In this document: positions 1-8,369 of the stretch, in pieces
Layout of the letters: each line of letters opens with the position of its first letter
Position numbering within the stretch: the first letter of the stretch is position 1
Assembly: GCA_002284615.2 (NCBI GenBank)
Contig: MU069887.1
Coordinates: forward strand, 77,484-93,347
Reading direction: 5' to 3'
DNA from: Dunaliella salina
Lineage: Eukaryota > Chlorophyta > Chlorophyceae > Chlamydomonadales > Dunaliellaceae
Length of the DNA stretch: 15,864 nucleotides
Notes under the pieces: model-generated
What the model was told of the DNA's origin: nothing
Database searches by the model: none
Seen by the model: the letters and a program-made list of their open reading frames with translations, nothing else
Program-made: the position numbers and the translations under genes

Positions 1-183
<183 letters not shown>

Positions 184-589
184 AAATCAGTGTCCTTACA
201 AATAGGGCTGCGGTATGGAAGAAACCAGCCCATGGGCAGTGGAATCAGCAATTCTGAAGACGTCCTGTGGATTTGTCTTGGACTACTGAACCAATGTAAC
301 CATAGTTTACTTAGTGGCGCTACTTTGTATGAGTCTCAGGAGGTGTCTGCGTGAATCTTATGCGACTTACATGATATCCCTTGCTTTGTGCTTGGTCTTG
401 TAGCCCTCTCTTAATGCTACCCAGAGTGCTCATGTGTTTCTCTGACTCCATTCTATCCCAATGCCTTATTTGCCTGATTGCAATTGAACACATTCTTTTG
501 GACATTCTTGTTCCTTCCCCGTGCTAAAGTGAAAGTCTGCGCTCCACACAACCAGCGTGCATTAAGAAAAGACCCAACAGTCAGCGCTG
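184..589. other. Stretch without a recognisable gene
   Basis: No convincing gene was found. On the minus strand this is where the C-terminal nuclease part of LINE copy 1 would be expected, since recognisable LINE frame ends near 590. I could not find the R-P-D or I-E-x-K motifs of that module here. It may be decayed LINE or unrelated flank. Confidence 0.4.
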
Positions 590-812
590 GCATTAACAGT
601 GAGCCCCACTAACGGAAGCAAGCTATTGAGCAGCCCCTGGCAGGGTGGCCACTGAAGCGCGTGGCATGTCTGCCATTGTATAAGGTGTCTGTTCGATACT
701 TGAGGACATTGGTCTGCTCTTTGAGGGTCACAATTTTATACGTCAGAAAGCATTTCTGATTTTGGAATTAGGAGTGAGTGTCGGACATTCTGAGCAGGTT
801 TTGCCAATTTCC
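590..812 (-). pseudogene. LINE copy 1: region after RNase H
   Basis: The minus frame contains W-Q-N-L-L near 790 and a block around 695-640 reading NVLKYRTDTLYNGRHATRF. The latter matches copy 2 residues 231-249 (TILQYRTGTLYNQKHAVRF) and a frame at about 9320-9390 in copy 3. One TAA stop lies between the blocks and a TAG follows. A short cysteine pair (G-C-S-I-A-C) sits where copy 2 has the first half of its CCHC knuckle; the His and last Cys are not conserved. The frame connects directly to the part at 1559 once the 834-1558 insertion is ignored. Confidence 0.7.
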
Positions 813-833
813 ATAGCTATAAGTGCTAAGGTT
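813..833. repeat. 21-bp target-site duplication, left copy
   Basis: Identical over all 21 bases to 1538-1558. It starts ATAGCTATAAG and ends CTAAGGTT. The two copies bracket the minisatellite-bearing insert. Confidence 0.85.
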
Positions 834-858
834 ACAAAGGTTACAAAGGTTACAAAGG
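830..858. repeat. (GGTTACAAA)3 short tandem repeat
   Basis: Three perfect copies of a 9-mer are seen next to the left 21-bp direct repeat. On the minus strand this would be the 3' tail of the 834-1537 insertion. It partly overlaps the end of the direct repeat, so the exact tail boundary is ambiguous by a few bases. Confidence 0.85.
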
Positions 859-1537
859 GATTTAAGCCTTCAGCCATGAAGTCTGGCTGCTCGTCTCTGA
901 TGTGACAGAAAAACCCTGAGAAAAGCTCTAGAAGAGAAAAAAAGCTCAGGTAGGCAAACAAAAGAGTGTTCACAGGCACCAATAGCAGCTCAGTACTCGG
1001 AGTCCACACAGCTCTTAGGAATACAGCACTGGAAGCACAATCCGTAGCAGAGTGTTATTCCGTAGCAGAGTATCCAATAGCAATGCAGCACTTAAAGCGC
1101 CACACACTTCCTTAGCAGTACAGCACTGGAAGCGCTGCACAATTCCTTAGCAGAGTTGCTCCATAGCAGAGTATCCAATAGCAGTGCAGCACTGAAAGCA
1201 CCACACAATTCCTTAACAGTACAGCACTGGAAGCACTGCACAGTTCCTTAGCAGAGTGTTGTTCCGTACAGAGTATCCAATAGCAGTGCAGCACTTAAAG
1301 CACCACACAATTCCTTAGCAGTACAGCACCGTAAGCACTGCACAATTCCTTAGCAAAGTGTTGTTCCATAGCAGAATATCCAATAGCAGTGCAGCACTGA
1401 AAGCACCACACCTTTCCTTAGCAGTGCAGCACTGAAAGCGCCACACAATTCCTTAGCAAAGTGTTGTTCCATAACAGAGGGTCCAATAGCAGTTTAGCAC
1501 TTAAAGCACCACACAGTTCCAGTTAGTAGCAACACAC
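834..1537 (-). mobile_element. Minisatellite-bearing retroposon-like insertion (704 bp)
   Basis: The segment lies between perfect 21-bp direct repeats and interrupts the LINE copy 1 frame. Read on the minus strand it begins with a tandem array (1527-1018), continues through about 160 bp of single-copy sequence, and ends in three copies of the 9-mer AACCTTTGT (858-830), which abuts the repeat. A long target-site duplication plus a short simple tail at one end is the hallmark of target-primed retrotransposition. It codes for nothing recognisable, so it is probably non-autonomous. The orientation is inferred from the tail. Confidence 0.7.
1018..1527. repeat. Minisatellite, about 102-bp period, about five copies
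   Basis: The landmark TATCCAATAGCA (or a close variant) recurs at about 1071, 1172, 1274, 1377 and 1480, a spacing of 101-103 bp. Inside each unit is a shorter motif (CAGCACT-n-AAGC followed by CACA-n-TTCCTTAGCAG) at about 35-50 bp spacing, so this is a higher-order repeat. Copies differ by substitutions and small indels. The minus-strand frames rich in L-L-R-N-C are repeat translations, not genes. Confidence 0.92.
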
Positions 1538-1558
1538 ATAGCTATAAGTGCTAAGGTT
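1538..1558. repeat. 21-bp target-site duplication, right copy
   Basis: Identical to 813-833. Immediately to its right (1559 on) the LINE copy 1 frame K-F-G-I-A-N is intact. Confidence 0.85.
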
Positions 1559-2165
1559 TGCTATCCCAAATTTGTGCAATTTGTTTTCATGTATTGTTTG
1601 TTTTAGTATGTCTCGGAGGTTTGAAAGGGGCCAGTATCCTGTTTGAGAGCTAGGTGTTGTGACAGGTACAGCAAGCCAATGGAGAAGAAACAAAGGGTTT
1701 TCTGTCTGGTTGGGTGAGGTGTCAGCTTCATCAGGCAACATAGCTGCTTGAAATGCAAGAGCATCTGCGCCTTCATTACCAAAGACGCCACTGTGCGTTT
1801 TTTAACTTTTGTAGAAACACGTGTTTAGGGTCCTCTGATGCATTAATGGAAGTTATTACACCTTTGAGTAGTGTTGCATGTAAGTGCGTGGACACGTCCA
1901 TGGGTTTGAGGATCTGTTTTATAATCTGATTCAGTGCTGGTGAATTGTCAGTTGCAATTGAAGTGTGCCCTTGCTGTAGAGCTACCAAAATTGCAGCGAG
2001 CTCTGCTCTATTGATTTTGTAAGTGGGTCCATGGCCTTTAGGATTTATTGTGCAGGTGATAATTTCAGAGGAGAAGATGTCTTCCGGGTTGAAAAAAAAC
2101 GCTCCTGCCTGCTGCATATTCCTGTTGTCGGATTTTATAACAGTGCTATCTCAGATAGTATCTGT
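1559..2165 (-). pseudogene. LINE copy 1: RNase H domain
   Basis: The minus strand carries an RNase H-like domain. A D-S-T at about 2150 sits where the first catalytic Asp of the family is expected (usual T-D-G-S). It is followed by Q-Q-A-G-A-F, then I-N-R-A-E-L-A-A-I (second acidic residue, about 2010) and I-A-T-D-N (third, about 1955). A TGA stop interrupts just before D-S-T. After a frameshift near 1790 the frame continues N-P-L-F-L-L-H-W-L-A (about 1690) and L-S-N-L-R-D-I-L-K. This parallels N-P-Y-A-H-I-Y-W-L-A and L-P-N-L-K-D-D-L-K of copy 2. In retroelements this domain degrades the RNA of the RNA:DNA hybrid. Confidence 0.75.
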
Positions 2166-2170
2166 AAATC

Positions 2171-3538
2171 TTAGATGTTGTCAGTCTGGGACCTTTGGTT
2201 GTAAGGGCCGCAGGTATGGTTGCATGTTAGGTCTAATAGTCGCCAACAAAATAGCCACTCATAAAACATGGTGTTTTGTTGGCTGCAGGCTTCGAAAAGT
2301 TTGTGTGTGTCCCGTTGCAAAAGTGCAAATCTTAACCTCCATGTGCTAGGTGTTTTTGAAAAAGAGGGAAGTGTTTTGTTGTTCTGCGATCTGTTGACTG
2401 ATCCGTGGTACCATTCTCCTTTAGAAATTTTACATTGAAAATCCTCGAGACGGTTTTGGGTATTATGAAAGAGGCTTTGCATTCTTTCCTTGTTCCAAAA
2501 GGCAAAAAGCTGCATGTATCTCATAATTTTTTGGGGAGGAGCTAGAAGAAGAAGGTAGGTTTGTGGTTGTTGAAAGTTAGCTTTCTGATTGTGGCATGGT
2601 CAGGGTAACGTGAGAACCAGCGCATGTATCCTTGCTTGGTCCATCCCATCTGGCTGGGGAGGAGCATGAAAGCAAGCAATTGGGGTAGTTGTGCTAGCAA
2701 TTGAAGACAGGGCATGCATGACTAGGTAGTAGATGAAATCGTCATCATGGCAGGATGGCAAAAGGAGAAGCCTGTTAAGTTGGCTTCGAACATATCAGTG
2801 TTGGCCCCAAAAACCCTGTCTCGAGCATAAGGGCTCCAATGCTTTGAAGTGGGTGTCATAGTCAAGGGGGCTTGCAAGCTTTTCTTAAGTAACCAGGGCA
2901 TAGCAGGTGAGGGCTCTGAGAATGTGTACAAGTGTGTGTAAAGAGTTGGACTCTCTTATTTTTTGGCTGCCTTTTCAAGGTGTGAAGTGTACCTGTGTAG
3001 AAGACCCGTAATTTCTGTTGCCTGACCTTGAACAGGGGACTGAAGGGTGGTGTGCAGACCAGCTTGTCTGGTCGCATTGTATGCTTGAAGCAGAATTTGA
3101 AGGCGGTGAAAGGTGACAATGCCTGCACATTTCCCTTGGTGTCATAGATGCATGCAGCTTTAGTGGTAAATGCAAGAGGAATTTTGGATCCTGGTACCAA
3201 TTGAGATCCATGTTTTGTAGCAAAATTACACTCCTATTTGTTGGTATGATGTCTGTCTGGGAATTAGTAGCTTTGAGTTCAAAGTATGCCTTGTTGCGCA
3301 GGGGGTGGCCTTGGGTTGTGATCCAGTGTCTGTTTGGATGATCTGTGGCTTCCTCGAAGCCTTGACGAGTGAGATTGTCTGATGTCAGCAGTGATGTCAG
3401 CAGCTGATGAGTTCTGTTGTGGAGATGGAAGGCTGGCTGTGTGGGATTGTTCAAAGCCGAGGCATGCACTTTGAAATATGGATTATCAAGAAGCATAGCA
3501 GCAGGTTCCCACGCGGGATGCCAGGTAACTTTAATCAT
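2171..3538 (-). pseudogene. LINE copy 1: uncharacterised segment between PHD finger and RNase H
   Basis: Overlapping minus-strand frames of 187, 112 and 117 codons cover this stretch without a domain I recognise. The 187-codon frame (3538-2975) starts E-M-I-K-V-T-W-H-P-A-W-E-P-A-A-M-L-L. The W-x-P-x-W-E-P signature looks like the end of a chromodomain-type fold, but only this tail is visible, so it is a weak resemblance. Position and strand place it inside the LINE polyprotein. The several frames suggest accumulated frameshifts. Confidence 0.45.
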
Positions 3539-3672
3539 TTCTGTTTCTTTTGCTCTCTTGGCACTTGCTGTTTTCTGAGAGTTTGTAAGGCTAACGTATG
3601 CAGGGCAGTCCTAAGTGGACGTCTGGTCTGCCTGAATGTGCTCAACGGGGTGCAGAGGTTGTGATTAAGTAA

Positions 3673-3771
3673 ACATTTCCAGTGATATGTGTGCTGACAT
3701 GTATCACATTGAGGCATGTCAGTAAAATTATGTTCATTTCCCATGCTTGTGGGAGTTCAGCAGGCATGGCA
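3673..3771 (-). pseudogene. LINE copy 1: PHD-like zinc finger remnant
   Basis: The minus frame reads D-D-T-C-H-A-C, an in-frame TGA, 17 residues, then CDTCQHTYHWKC. The spacing C-x2-C-x18-C-x2-C-x4-H-x2-C fits the first six ligands of a PHD finger (Cys4-His-Cys3). The last Cys pair should follow within about 12-45 residues. N-H-N-L-C could supply one ligand, and the partner is not obvious. PHD fingers bind histone tails, and such fingers are known in some LINE proteins. Its place between RT and RNase H suggests a chromatin-contact role for the living element. Confidence 0.6.
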
Positions 3772-3799
3772 GGTATCATCCTGTATTTGGCTTCTGGGG

Positions 3800-4500
3800 A
3801 AGGGCTCAAGACGAGCTGCCATAAAGCCTGTTCTTTTTAGAGCTGTCAAAGCCCACTTTAAGAAGCAATGGCTTGAATCTCGAATTCGTACTTGAAGATG
3901 GTGTGTATGGCATGAGGACCATGGAGTTCTTTATGCTGCTTCTTATGGTCCCATAATTGTCTGCATTGAAGGAGTCTGTAATCATAGTGGGTGAATTGAT
4001 CTGGGTGACTTCAGTGGGGTGCTGTGCTTTTTGGGGTCTGTGCTTTTTGAACACGGTGCGGAGGCTTCGGCATGACCCCTCACAGGACCTTAAGGAGTAA
4101 GCTCAAGTCTTCTTGTTTGAGGGTTTGAAAGATTTTATAGCTTGCCAAGCGGAGCAGCCCCCCTTGGCCAACGCTATCCGCCAGCACCATCCTTTCATTG
4201 CTTCTGACCAGAACTCAAACTTGGTCTTGAGTCTCGCGTCCTAGCTAGGGTCCTACAGGGCAGTGGTCTGTGTCTCTGCTTTTTCCTGCCTTGGTGTGTA
4301 GGTGCATGCGTGTCTAGTGCGCGCCCCTCCATCTCTCTCTCCCTTTGGACTTGCGCCCGCCGCTCTTTCTCTTTGTTTAGGAGCTTTCTCTTCCTTTAGC
4401 AGAGGCCCTCCAGGGACATCGCCATGTCCTTGGGCACATGTAACAAAAAAAAGGGGAAAGTAAAGAACCTTGTGGAGTTGCATTAATTTTTTGTTAGATA
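3800..4500 (-). other. LINE copy 1 interior with a probable third insertion
   Basis: An 82-codon minus frame (4054-3806) without recognisable domain probably belongs to the LINE. Between about 4055 and 4455 the LINE signal is lost. Base composition and the 3' end at 4397-4455, shared with the retroposon at 6060-8447, suggest a plus-strand retroposon sits here. I could not find its target-site duplication, so its left boundary is unknown. Confidence 0.4.
4397..4455 (+). repeat. Retroposon 3' end, second copy, with oligo-A tail
   Basis: TAGCAGAGGCCCTC, then GGGA, then CCTTGGGCA and TGTAACAA align with 8291-8340 over about 50 bp with scattered differences. Here the end runs into CAAAAAAAA; there it runs into a long (CAA)n. 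Two unrelated sites sharing the same 3' end followed by a simple tail indicates a retroposon family on the plus strand. Confidence 0.6.
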
Positions 4501-6059
4501 CGTGTCTCTGGTGTGGTTTTGCTAGGTTCAAGGTCGCTTAAGCTTGTTCTGTGGCTGTCTCGATTGGATGGGATTGATATATTTGGATGGGAGGTCCATG
4601 ACCAACCTAAGGGTATATGCTGGGCGAGGTAGGTGTAAAGTGACATGGAACATTTGTCTGAATCCTGGTGCTTTGTTTGGTGTAACATCAGTGTTTGCAA
4701 AAGTGTGGCCAATTGTAGTCTGACAGATACTGTGGTACTTTGCAAGAGAAGCAAGCCTAATGAGAGCAATAGTTTGCTTCTTCTTTACGTCGGAGTGATG
4801 GGAGGAATGCAGAGTTTTGGCATCTAGGATATGTGTGTGCCCACCAGAAAAAGATAGAAAAGAAACATGAAATGCCAGCCTCCATGAGAGGATGTATGAT
4901 GCAAGCAATCAGTCTTGGAAGTGTACGGGCGTTTAGTGTCCATAGGATATTTGCTATAGAACAAAAGGTGTCAGTGAAGGGGTATTGACCTTGGTGTAAG
5001 ATGCAAGCCACTTGCATGAATGCTGATGTACTGCCGGGCTCGTGGGTTGTATTTAAGCACTTGGTTGAAATACTCTGGTGTCTGGCAGCGAGGGCCCAAA
5101 TGGCCATTGCCTATGTTTCGTACGTTAGCACTTTGGCAGTGTAATAACAGGTTGGTAATTCTAACGTGTTTTGATGCATCATTGAGACTGATGGTGAGAG
5201 CAACAGCATTCCTATAGTGATATTCCACTGTCATGGATGTACATTCAAGGCCAAAATTGTCTGTCTTCATGGAGGAGTGCTGTGCCAGTTTTTGACCGCA
5301 GTCCAAATTTCCTTTTGGTGGTGGAGATAACAGTGGTCCCAGTGTTGTAAATTAGCTTGTGATCATAGTGAGACAGGCATGCTATAAAGGCATAAGCTAT
5401 GCTAGGTATAAAAGCTGTGCGTAGTGTGTCTAACATTTGTTTGGGGCTTGCACACGATCGTTCAATTTGTAATGCCGTTGTAATCTTTCAGAGTTTTTGG
5501 GTCATGCTTTGCAGTTGGTGAGACCAGTTGAGGTCCATGATTACCAAGAAGGCCAAATAGCGGGAAGGTTCATCAAGGCGTATGAATTGGGCTGGTTGGC
5601 CCTGTACCAGAATTCTTCCAGTGAGTAAGTGTTGGGCAAACCTGATTTGTTTGTGTTGCCACGCAGCTGTGAGCTCTCTTTACTTGCAGCATGCAGGTAG
5701 CCTTGGTTTTATTTCCAGAGATGATGATATGTGCCCAATCTGCATAGAGGATTAGTTTCTTGGCTTGAAGCTGGAGGTTTTGGAAAATTTTCACTAGGCA
5801 GATGAGATTGTCAGCAAAGGCTCCACTGCTTGTTGTATTTTTAACTTTACCTCGGGGTGAGGATGCAGAAGGTGTGCATGCATGTGTATCGCCCCTGTTG
5901 CCAATGTGTAGCCAGCGGAGCAGAGGCTCAATGTAGATGAGAAAGAGGGAGGGGGAGTGTGTCCCCTTGAATGGTGCCCCTTTCTACAGGAATTTCAGAG
6001 GTGTAGCCTCCTGAGGGGAGCCTGACTCGCTAGGTAGAGGTTTTCGACTACATCAATGG
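4500..6059 (-). pseudogene. LINE copy 1: RT palm, thumb and following region
   Basis: Minus strand from 6059: I-D-V-V-E-N-L-Y (about 6055), V-R-L, then IPVERGTIQGDTL (about 5990-5955), then L-F-L-I-Y-I-E-P-L-L-R-W-L, then A-F-A-D-N-L-I (5822-5802), and Q-A-K-K-L-I-L-Y-A-D-W-A with S-G-N-K-T-K. These are the LINE RT signatures: the R-G-x-x-Q-G-D-x-L-S-P box, the Y/F-A-D-D catalytic box, and the thumb N-x-x-K-T. The catalytic box reads F-A-D-N, so the second metal-binding Asp is lost. Downstream comes A-F-I-P-S-I-A-Y-A-F and A-L-L-H-E-D, followed after a frameshift by V-E-Y-H. At least three frame changes are visible. The enzyme would have copied element RNA into DNA at a nicked target; this copy cannot. 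Confidence 0.85.
6050..6059. repeat. Target-site duplication, left copy (ACATCAATGG)
   Basis: It matches 8448-8457 (ACATCAGTGG) at 9 of 10 bases and brackets the (CAA)n-tailed retroposon. It falls inside the RT coding sequence of LINE copy 1. Confidence 0.7.
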
Positions 6060-6090
6060 TGGATACACTTTCCATGGCCATGGGCCCTCG

Positions 6091-6505
6091 CGGTGTGCCT
6101 TCCTCCTGTGTGGCTTGAACGTTGAGCCACGCTCTGGATGTCCCTGTGTGGACAGTACACATGCCTGGCTTTTGCTTCTTGCTTGGTTTTGCCAATAGGA
6201 CGCATGCTGCATGATCCACATGAGTCGAGAGGAGCTGCACTCTCACTCATTGGGATCCAGGCATGCTTAAGTGGATAGGCTCACCTTGACCTTGGACCCA
6301 TGCTGTGTGCCTTTTCCCTTGCGTGGCTTGAACATTGAATTGTGCTTTGCAGGGCCCTGTGTGGACAGTACATGTGTCTGTCTCTTCATGCTTACTTTTG
6401 CCAACAGATATTCTTTGCTTACTCTTTTCATAGGAGTTTCTAAGGGAAAATTTGCGTGTTCCTTTTCTCTTGTGTGGCTTGGACGCTCAGTTGCACTTTG
6501 CAGGA
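6091..6505 (+). repeat. Tandem units A, B and half of C of the retroposon body
   Basis: Unit starts at about 6091, 6303 and 6452 share G-TGTGCC/TGTTCC, CTT-n-TGTGGCTTG, GCTTTGCAGG and, in A and B, CCCTGTGTGGACAGTACA. The spacing is about 212 and 150 bp. Unit C stops at GCAGGA (6500-6505). Its other half, starting with the same GCAGGA and continuing CCCTGCGTGGACGGTACATG, lies at 8128-8240. Confidence 0.75.
6500..6505. repeat. Short target-site duplication GCAGGA, left copy
   Basis: The same hexamer occurs at 8128-8133, at the other end of LINE copy 2. Unit B has GCAGGG-CCCTG at this point, so one copy of the hexamer restores a normal repeat unit. Confidence 0.6.
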
Positions 6506-8127
6506 AAACCTACGTAGGCAGAGAAACTCTCCCTACATCAATTAAGGAAAAGAAGACACATTGGCTCAAAAAGAGCCGTGTGCCCCCTCCACCACAAGGT
6601 ATGAAAAAGAAAATGCTAATGTGGATCTGGAGGGTTACTAGAAGCACCTGGCTCTAGAACGTGGCTGTGGGGAGTATTCTTGTTTTCAATAGCGCGGCGT
6701 GTGGTGACAAGTTTGTGGGCATATTGTACAGAATGAGCATGAAGTTGTTGAGCAAGCTTAGTGGCATGTTGGTGATCCAGTCCTAGTTGCTTGGATTGCT
6801 TCAGGGTATGCTCAATGTAAATAGAACCACCAACGCCCAGGAGAATAGGGTGAATAGTCTTAGCTTNAGCGCCAATTAGTTTACNAAGGTCTGCATGCTG
6901 CTGCCTAGCCGCGTTTAACTGATGTNCNGGCCTTGTATNTTCACAGAACTTNACTTCTATGAGGTGCACATGACGTTCATTCATANACAGTTCATGAGGC
7001 TGCCTCACGCGGCAAGTTCTGGTTGTCCTCCTTGTGGACCTGCGCAAAGCGTGATGTGAATGAGAAGGAGAAACACAGTTAGGTGTAGGCTTGGCATTAT
7101 AAGGGGTGATCAAAATAGCATCTGGTCGACTTAAGTTGAGTCTTTCCCTCTCTTTAAGGTTTCGAGGGAACAAGTACTTAGGTATACTTCTGTTAGAGGC
7201 ATGTGTAGGTAGTTGGAGATTGTGTTGTTCAAGTTTGAAATCGCTGCCAATGTCTGTGTANACCAGGCCTGCTCCCNAAGGGCTTTTACTGAGGGCTTTA
7301 GTNATCATTCTGCCTGCAANGTTATGTCTTTCAGTCTTCATGTTGGANATGATACGGTTTTGGCANCCNGNGAGCATGTGGAGAGCGCTGTCTAATTGAT
7401 GGCAGCCCAAAAGGGGGCATGTTGGGTCAGTTGACCTTCTAAAGCGTACAGCATGCTTTTGGTTGTAGAGGGTGCCTGTACGGTACTGCAGGATGGTACG
7501 CTTCATTGGTATAGATATGTTAGACATAGTTCTAAAGGCATTGCTGATTTTTTTGTCTACATGCGGTAATAAGTTTTGATAGTACAAGTAGTAACCTGTT
7601 TTGGCATTAGCATATCCAAGTTTATGTTTAGTATGCATGTGGAATTTGAGATCATCTTTAAGATTGGGGAGATAGGTGAGTTTGGGGGCAGGTGGGGGAC
7701 TTGTAGGTGTACTTGCGGCATGCGCTCTTTTTTCTTCCTTGGCTAGCCAATAAATATGTGCATATGGATTTCCACCAGGACCCGCCCCGGGAATCTCAAT
7801 GTCTGCCATGCAGCTGTTGGCTCTGTTTGCCTGATATTTTGCAATAGCGTCTGCACATTCATTTCCAGCAATGCCAGCATGAGCCTTCACTTTGTATAGT
7901 TGAATTCTGGTTTGAGAATGGCTAATGAGAGATGAAATCATGTTAAGGACGTCTCCTTGGATATGCCTAGGGTGTCTCTCAGGGTAAAGAATGTGTTTAC
8001 GTATTTGTTTGAGAGAGGTGAGGCTGTCTGTTCCAATGTCTGTATGTTTGGTAATGAAAGCAGCAGCAATGGCTGCCAATTCAGCTCGAGTTATGGTGTT
8101 AGTGATCCCAGCACCGTTAGGCTCTAG
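6506..8127 (-). mobile_element. LINE copy 2: 5'-truncated, younger insertion
   Basis: This is a minus-strand element running from within RNase H to its 3' terminus near 6510. It is bracketed by GCAGGA and splits a repeat unit of the host retroposon. The 3' untranslated part (6615-6506) is shared with copy 3 (10230-10390) and fragment 3b, including GAGCCAATGTGTCT, TTGATG and GGGAGAGTTTCT. There is no poly(A) tail; all three copies stop in or near GCCTACGTA or its variant. It carries one long open frame, so it is younger than copy 1. Fifteen isolated N bases fall in it. Confidence 0.75.
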
Positions 8128-8187
8128 GCAGGACCCTGCGTGGACGGTACATGTGTCTGTCTCTTGGATCATGCTTATTTTTGCCAA
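6616..8187 (-). CDS. RNase H / CCHC / PD-(D/E)XK-like C-terminal LINE polyprotein fragment, 523 codons
   Basis: The longest open frame of the window. Residues 1-20 are encoded by the host retroposon (8187-8128), so the ATG is accidental. LINE sequence starts at residue 21. RNase H: T-R-A-E-L-A-A-I (Glu37), G-T-D-S (Asp54), and KAHAGIAGNECAD (His103, Asp113). The first catalytic Asp is missing because the copy is truncated inside the domain. A proline-rich linker follows (161-170), then a CCHC knuckle Cys257-x4-Cys262-x7-His270-x4-Cys275. A nuclease-like module comes next: S-R-P-D (Pro355-Asp356) and H-L-I-E-x-K (Glu411, Lys413), fitting PD-(D/E)XK enzymes and the restriction-like endonuclease of early LINEs, but with a long insert between the motifs. 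The frame ends S-S-N-P-P-D-P-H-stop. Ambiguous bases give about fifteen unknown residues. It is probably not an expressed protein. Confidence 0.7.
   Translation of the reverse strand: MAKISMIQETDTCTVHAGSCLEPNGAGITNTITRAELAAIAAAFITKHTDIGTDSLTSLKQIRKHILYPERHPRHIQGDVLNMISSLISHSQTRIQLYKVKAHAGIAGNECADAIAKYQANRANSCMADIEIPGAGPGGNPYAHIYWLAKEEKRAHAASTPTSPPPAPKLTYLPNLKDDLKFHMHTKHKLGYANAKTGYYLYYQNLLPHVDKKISNAFRTMSNISIPMKRTILQYRTGTLYNQKHAVRFRRSTDPTCPLLGCHQLDSALHMLXXCQNRIXSNMKTERHNXAGRMXTKALSKSPXGAGLXYTDIGSDFKLEQHNLQLPTHASNRSIPKYLFPRNLKERERLNLSRPDAILITPYNAKPTPNCVSPSHSHHALRRSTRRTTRTCRVRQPHELXMNERHVHLIEXKFCEXTRXXHQLNAARQQHADLXKLIGAXAKTIHPILLGVGGSIYIEHTLKQSKQLGLDHQHATKLAQQLHAHSVQYAHKLVTTRRAIENKNTPHSHVLEPGASSNPPDPH
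6867..7371. other. Two clusters of isolated N bases
   Basis: Fifteen single N calls: 6867, 6885, 6926, 6928, 6939, 6952, 6986, then 7261, 7277, 7303, 7320, 7348, 7366, 7369 and 7371. All fall within LINE copy 2, and none occurs elsewhere in the window. Isolated Ns rather than a gap suggest conflicting reads, as expected for a repeat with several near-identical genomic copies. Confidence 0.9.
8128..8133. repeat. Short target-site duplication GCAGGA, right copy
   Basis: Partner of 6500-6505. It marks the 5' truncation point of LINE copy 2 and the resumption of retroposon unit C. Confidence 0.6.
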
Positions 8188-8334
8188 GAGGACTTCTCTT
8201 TCCTTAGGAGCAGGAAAATTTTGCTGGACTTTTCCCTGTTGACAGACAAAGCTTGCCGCGTGTGTTTCTTACTGAGCTCTCTCATCATGCTAGCAGAGGC
8301 CCTCATGGGATGTAGCTACTTCCTTGGGCAGTGT

Positions 8335-8335
8335 A

Positions 8336-8369
<34 letters not shown>

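Noticed and set aside
1018..1527. Regularly spaced repeats resembling a CRISPR array
   Set aside because: The whole 102-bp unit repeats, there are no unique spacers, the context is eukaryotic and the copies are diverged. It is a minisatellite.
2023..2349. 108-codon plus-strand frame
   Set aside because: Antisense of the RNase H domain of LINE copy 1.
4253..4531. 92-codon minus frame as a gene
   Set aside because: It crosses the antisense of a retroposon 3' end and has no family resemblance.
8128..8187. T-V-H-A-G-S read as an RNase H first motif with Asp changed to His
   Set aside because: These codons belong to the retroposon repeat unit (unit B at about 6352-6375 has the same sequence), not to the LINE. 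The resemblance is chance.
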